A DNA stretch of 64,000 bases, taken from assembly GCF_050624435.1 (NCBI RefSeq), contig NC_134542.1:13599497-13663496 (forward strand), written 5' to 3'. The notes beneath the pieces were generated by a model. The model ran no database searches and was not told the DNA's origin. It was given only the letters and a program-made list of their open reading frames with translations. This DNA is from Tenrec ecaudatus. Taxonomy: Eukaryota; Chordata; Mammalia; Afrosoricida; Tenrecidae. The position numbers were made by a program, and so were the translations under genes. Below are positions 45,321-56,194 of this stretch, one piece after another. Each line of letters starts with the position of its first letter. Position 1 is the first letter of the stretch.

Positions 45321-45838
45321 GTCATTGGGATTGACATTGTGGTGGCCAGTTCAAAGGCCACAGTGCCCCTTTCCCCACTTCCCCTGGCTCAATGTGCTAG
45401 CACTTGATGTGTGTTTTATGTAAAGAATTGTCTGGGTGTCCAACTGGCGCTATAACAAAATAGGCCACAATTGGGAGGCTTTAAAGAACACAAAGCCCAA
45501 ACCAGGTGTCACTCATGCCAAGTCCTTCAAAATTTCATGGGAAAATGGGACTAACAGATAAACATTTTTCAACTATCTTTTTTAAGTTCTCCCCTAGCTC
45601 CACCCTTCTGTGTGCATCTCTGCGCCTCTTCAGCTTGTCTTATAAGGCACGTCTGAGAAATGGTTAGGTTTTCCTCTCATTCCAGTCAGATCTCATTCAC
45701 ATAACAAAAGGAATCCCTTTTCACAACCTTGATTACATTCACAGACAAAGGGTTCGGACTCCAGCCGACATTTCTGAGATATCTATGTTCAATCCATAGG
45801 ATGTCCTGGGCAGGAAGTCTAGTGTTTGTGAGTTCTAA
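45321..45838. other. Unannotated sequence
   Basis: 45431-45480 (gctataacaaaataggccacaattggg) weakly resembles an antisense MLT1-type LTR end. The rest is unrecognised. Confidence 0.3.
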
Positions 45839-45844
45839 TCAAGA

Positions 45845-46080
45845 ATGTTGTTGGGTGCCCTCGAGTTCATCCTAATTTATAGAGACCCTCTGTGGGGGGA
45901 CTTCCCCCCAAAGGGTAGAAAATTTCATTATCTTTTAATTCCATTGTTCCACGAAAATTGTGAAGCCCCTTCACATGACAGAGTACAACTTCGCCATCGG
46001 ATTTCCTGGCCTGTAATCTTGACACCAGCAGACCACCAAGTCTGTCCCGTGAACCTTCTGGATGGGATTGCACAAATGAC
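45845..46080 (-). repeat. RTE1/AfroSINE-like fragment, antisense
   Basis: gttgttgggtgccctcgagttcatcctaatttatagagaccc matches the antisense 3' terminus shared by RTE1 and AfroSINE. Homology beyond 45910 is vague, with gaccaccaagtctg near the far side. Confidence 0.5.
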
Positions 46081-46233
46081 GCTTCCTTGGGTTTGATTGG
46101 TTTTGTTTAGGTTTCAAAAAATATTGACTCATTTTCCAAAAACCGATTTCCCAACAAATCACCAAAGGCCAGAACTTTCAGCTCTCAATTGTAGGCAATT
46201 ATTTCCACCAACAACAATGTACTAGAGATATCC

Positions 46234-46264
46234 TTCTGTGGAGCCCTGGTGGCATAGTGGGTTC
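46234..46264 (+). repeat. AfroSINE head remnant
   Basis: Only about 30 bp (gagccctggtggcatagtggg) of the SINE 5' head remains. Confidence 0.75.
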
Positions 46265-46269
46265 TAGAA

Positions 46270-47720
46270 TGTCCCACCTGCCAAATCTCTCATGTTATTC
46301 CCTTCGCCACTTCTTCACTGGTTTCATCTTTTTCCTTGCAAGACTCCTGGCTGCTGGTATCCATAAAATCATGTTCTTCTTACTCCTCCCCTTCTTCTAT
46401 TCTTTCTTCATGAAAGTTTTCTTTATCTTCAGTAAGAATTTTCATCTCTCAATTGCTAAAGTACTCAGGACTTTTTCCACTTTGGCCCATCTTTGAAACA
46501 AGCTCATCACTTATCCCCAGTGATTCTAAGGTGTTAAAATTCTCAAAACCAAACTCACTGATATCCAATCGATCCTATAGCAACCCTATAAGGACAGGGT
46601 AGAACTGCCCTGTGGGTTTTGAGACTGTAATTCATTATGGAAGTAGAAAACCTCATTCTTCTCACAGAGTGTGGCTGGTGGTTTTGAACTGCTGACCTTG
46701 TGGTTAGTAGCCCAATTCAGAACTCAATATGCCACGAGGGCTTGTGTTACCATTCTTGCATTTTCAGAAGCAACTCTTTCAATTAGAAGAGACCTTTCTA
46801 AAAATGATTTCTTCACTTTCTTTTCGTTTCCCCCTTGGTACTGTCTCTCCTTTTTACTCCTTCTGGGAGTGTTTGTTCTAGATTTAGACATCTGAGTTAA
46901 GCTTTGGAGAGTCATAAACCTTAACCCAGGCTGTTAGGCAATTTTCTCAATTCTTTCATTCTTTGCTCTGCTTAGTTAGGATCCAATTTCTTTCTTTTCC
47001 CGGCATTCTCTTCTCCTCCAGTGATCTCCTAATGGCTTGTTCTCTTTCTCTGGAAGACAATGTGGGCCTTGGAAGGTAGCAGCCAGGAGGCACATGCTTT
47101 GAACTTGTACTTCTTACTGGTGGCTTATGTCTTGGAGACAGATAAGGCCCAATGTATTTCTTTTTAATTCTCTTTACCTGCTTTTATGTCTGCCAAATTT
47201 TTCTTTCTTTTATTTATTTTTGGCTCATTTGAAATGAACCTGTCTCTAAAGACTCCAAGTCTGCTTCAGTTTTACTTTTCCTCCTTTAGAACTTCGTTTA
47301 TTTAGAGATTGAATGTGAGGATGCATGAAGCTCAAATGATTGACAGGCCCTTGGGTATTTTGAACAATTGTTTTTCAAGAGACACTTCTCAGAAATCGTT
47401 GCAACATCAGGAGCCTGCCCCTTGACCTTGTACTTACGCTTGTTAGGACACTTGGGTTTTTTTATAGCGAGACTTCTAGGAGCGGGCCTAGATGGCAGAA
47501 GGGACCATCAGTGAGCACTCTGGGGATCTCAGCTGTGTCCCTCAGGTTTCTAATCAACTCTTTTTCTGTTAACTTTTCATTGGCCGTTGGGCCATTAATA
47601 GATATCGCTACAGACCTTGCTTTAAATTGATGTGTTTTCTTTTTAGGATTAAAAGTGTCTCTTAGTTTTTCTCTGCTTGCTTGTTTCTCTCTTGCAATCA
47701 AGTCGGAGGTCAAAAATCCA
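46270..47720 (-). pseudogene. Unidentified coding-like relic, interrupted by SINE
   Basis: The plus strand is strongly pyrimidine-rich. Translation of the minus strand gives short lysine/glutamate-rich frames: 47713-47462 (83 codons, GPTANEKLTEKELIRNLRD segment), 46915-46724 (63 codons, KKSFLERSLLIERVASENA segment), and an acidic stretch near 46410-46300. Several frameshifts and stops separate them, and an antisense AfroSINE splits the region. This could be a decayed retrocopy of an intronless mRNA. I cannot name a parent, and the composition alone could mislead. Confidence 0.3.
46544..46745 (-). repeat. AfroSINE, antisense, near complete
   Basis: aaccaaactcactgatatccaatcgatcc, agggtagaactgccctgtggg, gtggctggtggttttgaactgctgacc and atgccacgagggct in order. 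Confidence 0.95.
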
Positions 47721-47989
47721 TGACGTCATCACCTGAGTTGCAGTAGTCTGCATTCCCCAACACCAAACAAACGCACTGCTGTCACATTGATTCTGACGCC
47801 TAGCAACCTTTCAGGACAAAGTAGGACTGCAGGGTGCATCATGTCCCCAAGGAGGAGATGTCCATGTTCATCCATCCCAGAAAAGTTGATGGACGCATAC
47901 AGACATCATGACCTAAGGGCATCGACCCTTCTGAAGCATTTTCGGAGAAAGATAGATTATCAATGATGTTGTCTCTGATATACAAAATC

Positions 47990-48300
47990 AAACACAACAA
48001 TTATCCAAATCCTATAAACATGCCAAAAAATGGTCTAAAAGCTTCGTCTTTACTGGTAGGTGCTGTGCATTTGGTCCTGATGCAGAGCAACGCTGTGTGC
48101 AACCGAAGGAAGGACAACCCATCCTCACAATCATGACACCCAAACCCCTCGTCACAGCTCCTGCGTTGCTCCAGCTCGTGAAAGGTCTTCCTCTTCTTCA
48201 CTGAATCTTTCCCTGGCCTTCATCATGTCCTTTTCCAGGACTGGAACGTGTCCCAGAAATATGTTCAAAGTACATGAAAGGAAGCCCGGGAAACCGTCTT
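47990..48300 (-). mobile_element. RTE1 3'-end fragment, antisense
   Basis: On the minus strand: tggaaaaggacatgatgaagg, gaagaagaggaagacc, tgattgtgaggatggg and the cagcac-accagtaaag end. These are the afrotherian RTE1 3' coding landmarks. A 66-codon frame (48201-48001) is what remains. Confidence 0.75.
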
Positions 48301-49105
48301 GGTACCGTCTTCCATCTTATAGGACACTTATTTAAAGCTGCTTTGAATTCTCGTTCTTAGGGCCTAAGGTACTAAGGGTTTGCTAATCTGAGCTTACTTC
48401 TACATGAAAGTTTTCCAATTTGTTTTGAGGTTTTATTTACTGGTTCATAACTCAGCTGATAGAATTGCCAAGTCCCCTGGAAGTTATACTAATTTAAAGA
48501 GTTTGCTGTTTACCTCAATAATTGAATTCCCATGTCTTCCCTTAATATGACCCTCCTCGTATAGAAAAGACTCCCCATTATAAAGTAAGTAAAATTGTGG
48601 AAGAGCAATTCTCTTGGTAACAATGTCTAATCTCATTATCTGCCAGCACATTACGCACTTTGCCGATTATCTGCAGGAAAAGTAAACTCGTATCAAGGGA
48701 GTACGTAACAGCGAAGGTAGATGCATTAACCCTCTCATGGCTTTTTGCACAATGTTGAATCGCATTTCTAGCCTGGCTGAGCAGCATGGTAAGGCAGGGC
48801 CAGTGTGAGGGCATGAATCAGTAACTTAACATTTGCTTCCAATAGGGAGGGACCCATGAAACCAAAGAAAGAGGAGGGAGACTCCCTGGGGGTCAGCAAG
48901 GAGCTTATTCGGGAGACTAAAATATGAGCTTGGTCCTGTGCAGTAACGGTGCCAGTTCATTTGTCTGGACTTTCCAGTGGGATGCAGATGGTAGTGGGGG
49001 CGGGATATGGTTATAGCTACAGTAATCCAAGGTAACTACACACCAAGATTTTGGCCTTCCAACACAATCCCATTCTTTAAAATTACATGAAAGTGGTCTA
49101 GTCGA
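48301..49105. other. Unannotated sequence
   Basis: About 800 bp with no recognised feature. Confidence 0.4.
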
Positions 49106-49109
49106 CAAA

Positions 49110-50260
49110 AGAGAGGCAGGGGGGATGCAAAGGTTGATCATGTTGAGCTTGACAAAGACTCTCTCCCCTTCAGTCCACCCCTTGAGTCTGGTTTTCACAG
49201 TATGTCAAGACCCCTTCTCCCAGAGGTCCCAAGGGGAGGTGTTACAACCATGTAGGTTCAGGCAGACCCTGTGGCTCTATTGGGGCGCAGAGACCACAGC
49301 AGCCATTGAGACAAGAATGGCACACTAATCCTGCTTCTCGGCTCCCCACAGGGAACAAGGAGGAAGAGTTGCAACCCCAAACCAATGAGGTGGCACCCAC
49401 ATGTGGAGGTGGTCCCAGATGCCTAGGCATGGAGTTTCCCCTCACGGGACCTTAACTATTATCTTCCATATAGCCTTGACCCATACTATAGCTCAGTTAG
49501 CAGGTGGACATGATCCAATTGGACAACCCCTAGGAATTTTAGCCGCATTTCCGGTCCTTGCACCGTCTGGGGGTTTCGCAGCCCATGGTTCCCTCTGCGG
49601 GTGTCTAGACAATCCTGAAACAGTGACACATCTTCCTGTGTCACTGTGAAAGTTTCCTGAAACAGTGAAAGGTTCCTCACCGGGATGTAAGTTCAGGGTT
49701 GTAACATGTATAGAGGGAGATGTGCCTTGTCAAGATCCCTGTAATCCCAGGTCATGAGCCAGGACCTACCTGGCTTCGTCACAGACCACACGGGGCTGTT
49801 CAATAGCACTGTGGACCTCCCGGCAGCTGTCTACTGTTTTCAATCCTGCAGGGATTCCCTGATTTCCTTATGCCCTCTGAGCAATGGACATTGGCTAACA
49901 TTTGCACTCTGTGGTGGGCACAGGGGTACTGGTTCCTATGCAGCAACACCCCCAGGGCTTTTTTAACTGCTTCTACCCCTATTGAAAAACAAAAGTTTCC
50001 CCCTACAAAATCAGTCAAAAGGAAGCCAGGCAGAGGGTGTAGGCTGGTAGGGGTTGGGGGTCTTGGTTTCCAGAGATAAAGTTGCATTCTACCCCTGTAT
50101 GAATCAGAGCAAGCCCTTGCTGCTTCTTTGTCGTGGACCAATGTATTGTGACCTCTACCTCCATGGGACCTCTGGTACCCCTATAAACTGCTGACCTTGG
50201 TTTGCAAACCAAGTCCCTAGGGAATGGCAGAATCCACCCTTAAGCCAAGGTCATATCCTC
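49110..50260 (-). pseudogene. Endogenous retrovirus relic, protease and polymerase part
   Basis: On the minus strand the order is protease-like then reverse-transcriptase-like. The protease-like frame (50212-50015) has an ALIHTGVECNFISG stretch, where retroviral proteases have a DTGA active site. The catalytic aspartate codon is replaced by histidine (about 50101-50099). Downstream, 49600-49490 shows a VQGPEMRLKFLGVV segment like the retroviral polymerase IQGP...KFLGV motif. Frames are short and broken by stops and frameshifts, no gag, env or LTRs are attached, and it cannot be functional. The family is probably a class I or related ERV. Confidence 0.6.
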
Positions 50261-50480
50261 ATGGGATGGGGTGAGAGGTCCAGAGGGTGGTTTCGTGGCT
50301 CTAACTTGATTCTTGTTAAGGTTGTTACGGCTTCTACTACTTTCTCAGCTGTCACTAGGTTCCTCCTGATTTGCCTTTGGGTATCTCTCAAGGGACCCTC
50401 AGAGGGTCACCCCCAAGGATTCTCTAGCCTGATTTTGGTTTTGGTTCTCTCTCACATTTCCCACTGCTCACACCCTCTTC

Positions 50481-50579
50481 AGGAGCCCTGGGGGCATAAG
50501 GGTTATGCATGGGGCTGCTCACCGCAAGGTCAGCCTCTCCTCGAGAAAGATGAGGCTTTCTACTCCCATAAAGAGTTCG
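50481..50579 (+). repeat. AfroSINE, 3'-truncated
   Basis: gagccctgggggcataaggg, gggctgctcaccgcaaggtcag and gaggctttctactcccataaagagttcg. It is cut exactly where the inverted LINE segment begins. Confidence 0.9.
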
Positions 50580-50580
50580 T

Positions 50581-50954
50581 TGTAAGGTAGACTTGGGATC
50601 ATGATAGTAAGGGGGGGGGCATTAAAGAACTAGAGGAAAGTTGTATGTTTCATCGTTGCTGCACTACACCCTGACTGGCTCATCTCCTCCCCGCAACCCT
50701 TATGTTAGGGGATGTCCAGTTGCCTACAGATGGGCTTTGGGTCCCCACTCTGCTTCCCGCCTCATTCACAATGATAGGATTTTTTTTTGTTGTTGTTCTG
50801 ATGATGCCTGATACCTTATCCCTTCGACACCTTGTGATCACACAGGCTGGTGTGCTTCTTCCATGAGGGCTTTGTTGCTTCTGAGCTAGATGACTGCTTG
50901 TTTACCTTCAAGTCCCAGATGCTATATCTTTTGATAGGCAGGCACCATCAGCCC
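50581..50954 (-). mobile_element. Inverted 5' part of LINE copy (twin priming)
   Basis: This segment is the reverse complement of sense positions equivalent to about 12320-12680 in the long copy (starts gtaaggtagacttgggatcatgatag and ends tatatcttttgatag). It abuts the sense segment beginning at 50955. Confidence 0.85.
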
Positions 50955-51172
50955 AATTCTACATTACAAATCTGACTAGACCAGAGGATATCCACTGGTA
51001 CAGATAGGAACTGGAAACACAGGGAATCTAGGACAGATGATCCCTTCAGGATCAGCGATGAAAGTGGCAATACCAGGAAGGAGGGGCAGAAAGGGGGGAA
51101 CGGATTCCAAGAATCTACATATAGCCCTCTCCCTGGGGGACCGGACAGCAGAAAAGCGGGGGAATGGGAGGT
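50955..51172 (+). mobile_element. Sense 3' part of the same LINE copy
   Basis: Equivalent to about 12667-12895: ttctacattacaaatctgactagaccagagg, ggaactggaaacacagggaat. It stops near 51172, before the poly(A) tail seen in other copies, so the true 3' end has been deleted or replaced. Confidence 0.82.
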
Positions 51173-51700
51173 GGAGGCAGCAGTGGTGGCTGGACTCCCT
51201 CACTCGGGCTCCACACTTCAGCATGCTACGCATTCTACCTGAGCTGCCTCCTCTCCTACCTCTGCTTTAACACACTGGAAAGCGAGTACCTCTGGTTGCG
51301 TACCGTGCTTAGAGATTTCACTATTTTGGACATCAGCCATGGGCACACATACAATATTGCACATCTCTTTGCTACTATGGTTCGTTTGACATGCACTTCA
51401 CACCTAGCTGAGCGCTGGTCAAAGAGCCACGCCTTTCTTAGCCTCTTCTCCACAGTTAGGAAGCTGCATGGGTTCCCACAGCCGTGACTACGCTGCTTGG
51501 GGCTTTCAGAGAGTCCTCATTCACAGTGCAGCACAGGCATTCTGAATCCAGGTCAAGCAAGCCTCCCCACATGAAGGTCGCCAGCCGATCTAAGATTTGC
51601 CCCAGCAGAAGCCTCACTCCTATTGACCATTTCCTCCACATCCTGGATAGCTCAGTAGTTTGGGGGGCATGAACTAGCACCTCAAAATTTGCCTCTCTAG
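51173..51700. other. Unannotated sequence upstream of long LINE copy
   Basis: GC-balanced sequence with open frames of 107 codons (51164-51487, plus) and 120 codons (51818-51456, minus), neither with known motifs. It may be the more 5' part of the LINE 3' UTR, or unrelated. Confidence 0.3.
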
Positions 51701-53352
51701 GACAATGCCCCTGCATGGAGCTACTAAGGCACAGAGAGGACTGTCTGGCCGACAACAGCTCAGGACATGTTGTCCCCTCACTGGAGCACACTGCGACAGA
51801 GGACAATACTGGGGACACAGGGCTGGCGGGGAGTTAGTCCAGGCTGAACCCCGGACCACCCTGCACAGTGAGGCAAGCCAAGAGGGGAGCATAACAGATC
51901 AGCGATGGGAGCAAAGAAAAGACACAAAGCCCCTGAAGAATTTCAAAAATAGACGCAGCTCCCGGAACTCCCCCAGGGCCAGTGGGGAGACAGTCAGAAA
52001 GGTCAGCGGACAGACCTGGAATTATGGATGTTTTGTTTTCTTTTTGTTGTTTTTTTCTTTCTTTTTGGTCTCGGTTATTGTTGGGTTGCCGGGGGGGCGG
52101 GGGGGACTTGGGGGAGAAGGAAGTGGGAAGGGAGTAGTGAGCAAACAATGCCATCAACAGGGAACAACTAGGGAATTAAAATCAACAACAACAAGGATGC
52201 AGCGGTCCTGGGAGTGTTAGAACAACAGCAATCTAGCTGAGAGGAATCACTAAGAGTTGGAAGTAGGGCAAGCATGACTGTGGGGCAGGAGGAAAGGAAA
52301 CAGGAAGATCTAGGAAGCAAAGATATGGATAGAGGTTTAGGCATAGATGCGTGTAAATGTTAATACATAAAAGTAAAGGTATTGGCTCATGTACACATAT
52401 TTATATGGCAATGCACTGAAGTCGTGGACAGACTTCAAGCCTCTGCTCATGCCTTCCCTCGATGCAAGAATCCTTTGTTCTAACAACCTGGCATTCTGTG
52501 ATGCTCACCTTCCTGTCACAATCACTGAAGACAAACGGGTGCATAAACAAATGTGGTGAAGAAAGCGGATGGTGTCCTGCTATCAAAAGATACAGGGCCT
52601 GGGGTCTTAAAGGTAAACAAGCAGCCATCAAGCAGAGGAGTAACAAGCCCACATGGAAGACACACATCAGCCTCTGTGATCATGAGGTGTTGCTAGGACA
52701 GGCCAACAAGCCTCAGAAGACCCAAAACAAACAAGCAAACAAACCATATTGTTGAGAATGAGGGGGACTCAGAGCAGAGACCCAAAGTCCATTAGTAGAC
52801 AATGGGATATCCCCTCACAGAGGGATCACAGGGAAGGGACGAGTCAACCAGGTGCAGTAAAGCCCCAATGAAACACACAATAGTCCTCTGGTTCCTTGAG
52901 GCTTCCTCACCCCCCACTATCAAGACCCCAGTACTGCCTTTCACTGCAGGCTAGACTAAAGCATGTGCACAACATAGAGAATCCAGGAACAGGAATGGGA
53001 GTAGCGATACCAAGAGGGCAGGTGGGGGCGGGGAGAAGAGGGGAGGAAGGAGGAACTGACCTTGATGATCAACACAGAACTGCACACACACACCCCAGGG
53101 AGACAGGATGAACAACAGAAACCGTGGGGGCAGGGAGGCAGCAGTCGGTGTAAGATAAGACAATAATAATAATTTGTCAAGGAACCACACAGGTGGGCAG
53201 TGGATGGAGGGCGTGGAGAGAAGAGCTGATAGAATGTAAATGTCTAGAAAATAATGATGGCAACATATGTCCAAATGTGCTTGAAACAATTGATGTATGG
53301 ATTATTACAAGAGCTGTAAGAGCCCCCAGTAAAATGTTTAAGACAACAACAA
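51700..53352 (+). mobile_element. LINE 3'-end copy, long
   Basis: Collinear with 11405-13137: agaggggagcataaca, ttcaaaaatagac, a T-rich tract (52025-52080), a G-rich tract (52090-52140), catttatatgg, aatgtggtgaagaaagc, gtaaacaagcagccatc and gagctgtaagagccccc, then an A-rich tail near 53338-53352. A few indels and substitutions separate the two. Confidence 0.8.
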
Positions 53353-53798
53353 CAACAGTAAAATGTGCCTCCTTCTATGGAAGGGACCTGCGATGATAAA
53401 AATAGGCAGGCCACTCCATGAGTGGCAACCGAGGTCAGTTAGAGAGGCTTCCATAGAAGCTCTGTCCTGCAGTGATTCAGTTCCCCACACTCCCCAGTGT
53501 GAGGCAGAGGTTTAATGGCTCTGGGGAACAGTTTGCTAATGCCAGGGCTTTGATCTTCCAAGGAGCATGCTTTAGCAAATAGGAGTGAGCTAGGAGAAAG
53601 TCTTTTAGTCTTGAAAAGCCTGCTTCCCCACCGGACAGGTAATCATGGAATATATCTATATGCTTGATACAATTCTGGTTCATTAGCTTATGTAAAACCC
53701 AGCAAAATATTCTTCAAATTCTACTGGGACCCATCTTCAGTGAAAAAAAATTTTTTTACTGAGTCAGATGCACAGTTAAATAGTATCTTTTTACAGAA
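53353..53798. other. Unannotated sequence
   Basis: No recognised feature. Confidence 0.4.
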
Positions 53799-53799
53799 T

Positions 53800-53982
53800 C
53801 TGGAGATTTGGCTGCTAACTGAAAGGTCAATGGTTTGAATCCACCTGCGGTTGCTTAGAAGAAAACAATGGCCATTTGCTTCCGTAAAGATCATAACCTT
53901 TGAAGTTGTCTGGGAAAGTTGTACCTTTAGAGGGTCACCACGCATTGGAATCAGCTTGACAACAAAGGTGTTTGTTTGTTTT
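53800..53982 (+). repeat. AfroSINE, diverged
   Basis: tttggctgctaactgaaaggtcaatgg, gaatccacctgcggttgc, cttccgtaaagatcat and ggaatcagcttgacaacaaagg. Confidence 0.8.
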
Positions 53983-54099
53983 GAAATATCTTCCTACATC
54001 GTCCCTTAGTCAAATGACTTGAGAAAGATAATTTACAATAATACCTTCCTCTGTAAAAGGCTTTATACATCTTGAGGAATGCGTTCCTGTGAAGCTCAG

Positions 54100-54548
54100 T
54101 GTTATAGATTAAACTGTATACCTTAAAAAGATATGTTAAAGTCCTAATCCATGTACCTACAAATGTAACCTTTTGGGAGAAAAGAGGACTTTTCTTTGTA
54201 GCGATTATCAGTTAACAGAGTTGTGTGGGTACTAAGTGAGTTCTAAGGCGAATTCCTTCTGAATCATACCATAAAAGAGGACAGTTTTGTTTTTTTTCAG
54301 AGCCATACACCCGAGGAAGACAACGGATAAAGGCGCGTCTACTGGAAGCAAAGCAATACCAAGGACTAGCAGTACGCAATGGAAGTTAGGAGAGAAATCT
54401 AGCACAATTCCTCCCTCTGAACCCTCAGAAGGAATCTGTGTAGAGACTCCCTGCTCTGGACTCGTAGCCAATAGAATTGTGAGAAAATAAATTTCTGTTC
54501 TTTAAAGCCCTTCACGTTGTGATGTTTTGTTGTGGCGGTCCTAAGACA
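54100..54548 (+). mobile_element. MLT1-type MaLR solo LTR
   Basis: Follows the MLT1 consensus: tgttatagattaaactgtat start, gttaaagtcctaatcc, accataaaagagg, gaaggaatctgtg, agccaatagaattgtgagaaaataaatttctgtt and ttttgttgtggcggtcctaagaca end. It has a typical AATAAA near its 3' end. Flanking pentamers are slightly shifted (ctcag/tcagg). An old eutherian LTR. Confidence 0.88.
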
Positions 54549-54574
54549 TCAGGACATAAGAAAAGGTGCATAGA

Positions 54575-54776
54575 TGGTTCTCTAGTGGCGTTGTGGTTAT
54601 TCACTGGGCTGCTAACTACAAGGTCAGCAGTTTAAAGCCACCAGCTGCTGTTTGGGAGAAAAATGAGTCTTTCTACTCCAAAAAAGAGTTGAAGTCTCAG
54701 AGAAGCCATTCTACTCTGCCTTATAGGATCACTATGAGTCAGAATTAACTCTGTGGCAGTGAGTTTGGGAGGTTGG
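54575..54776 (+). repeat. AfroSINE, near complete
   Basis: ggttctctagtggcgttgtggtt, gggctgctaactacaaggtcagcag, tctactctgccttataggatcactatgagtcag and tggcagtgagtttggg. Confidence 0.95.
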
Positions 54777-54892
54777 CTTTCCAAAATAGAATCTGAAAGC
54801 CCGTTGCATTTTGTATGTTGTATATCTGTTGTTTGAGCCAAGCAACCATCCAGCCACCCACTCTAAGTCAGCCCCTGCTCTTTCTCTAGGAA

Positions 54893-55010
54893 AATAGCTA
54901 TTTCATATAAATACAAAATATGTGCCTTTTGGGACTAGCTTCTTGCACGTGACATAATGTTTTCAGAGCTCACCCATGTGGTAGCTTGTATCAGTATTTC
55001 ATTTCTCCAT
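54893..55010 (+). mobile_element. L1M 3'-end fragment
   Basis: tttcatataaatacaaaatatgtgccttttgggactagcttcttgcacgtgacataatgttttcagagctcacccatgtggtagcttgta is the mammalian-wide L1 3' end order, in sense. Confidence 0.8.
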
Positions 55011-55284
55011 AGATTGTTAAAAGGTTTAACAAACTAAAAATCAAATACAAGCAAAGAAAATTATATGACAGAGTGTTCTTTTGGCTGGCAAAGGCAAACA
55101 TAATTACTACCTGGCCCTTGTTCAGGAGAAGTTTGCCAACCTCTAACCTAGCCTAAATTTAGCCTGGCCCAGGATCATGTAGACTTGTTTATTTGGTGCT
55201 AATATTGAAAGGCAGTGAATAACTGGTACAGCTCTTAAAGCCATAACCTTTGCTACTACCACCAAATGACCTTAGTTTTCCTGA

Positions 55285-55935
55285 AGGTTCTGGGTGAGAA
55301 GATGGGAGAATACACTGATGGTATTGTGATTCAGCTGTGAGTAACTGTTAACAGTTGTGATTGTCATCCTGCTGGGTAGAAAATCGGCCCTCTCAAAAGC
55401 AGAGGGAACTTTACCACCACCAAAAGAGCCAGGAGTGGGGCCTGCGATCCCTGCACTTTGAAGCGCCTTGGTCCAGGAGACAGCTATGATACCAAAGAAG
55501 GGGCAGAGGAACCACGGGAGCTGAACCAGGAGCCGGAGCATGAGACAGAGCCGTGGACTTCCCTGCCCACAGAGCAAGTTAAGCTGAGTGCTTTGGGACA
55601 GAAGGCTGGCTTGTGAGGTGGGTGCCTCTGGGCACTTAATTCAAGGAGATGGGTTTGCTGACCTATGGAGCTGAAGCTGGGTGACTTTGGGTTGAGGCTT
55701 CTAGCAGGTGGCATGCCCTTTGGGTATTTTTTGGCAGGTCTAAAAGAGTTTTGCAGCCTTGCCTGAGCAGGGCAGAGACCAAGCCAAGAGGCTGAGGTCC
55801 AGAGAAAGGCCTGTGTGTGAGCCTGGAAGAGGAGAAACCATCCCCACTAAACACCTATACCCTGACTCTTTCTCACCTGTTAACTTCCCTAATAAGCCCA
55901 GTGATCATGAGCATTGTCTGTGGGTATGTTGGGTC
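55285..55935 (+). repeat. LTR-like interspersed repeat, copy 2
   Basis: Collinear with 2366-2975. Compared with that copy it is longer in the middle (55600-55800), and the polyadenylation signal is altered to AATAAG (near 55891). The TATA-like box is eroded to tagaaaat. Confidence 0.5.
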
Positions 55936-56190
55936 ATCCAAGTGGATTTTGGAAGCTAACAGAAAAGTAGAGGGGGCTATGGGAGAAAGAGCAATAGGAG
56001 AATGCTGCAGAGACGAAGCAAATGTACAAGGAGGCACCCCACCCTCCCACCCACCCCCAAAAAGGACAAAAGCTCCACTAAGCAGAGCTTTAGTAGTACA
56101 TGTTTTCCCTGCTGGCCGAGCATCCAGCAACTCTCTCTGAGTTAGTGCACCCAGTGGCATCGCCTGGGAAGGTTCTCTCTGGTCACAGTG
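55936..56190. other. Unannotated sequence
   Basis: No recognised feature. Confidence 0.35.
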
Positions 56191-56194
56191 GATG

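Noticed and set aside
51164..51487. 107-codon plus frame upstream of the LINE copy
   Set aside because: No match to L1 or RTE protein motifs or to any family I know, and no supporting context.
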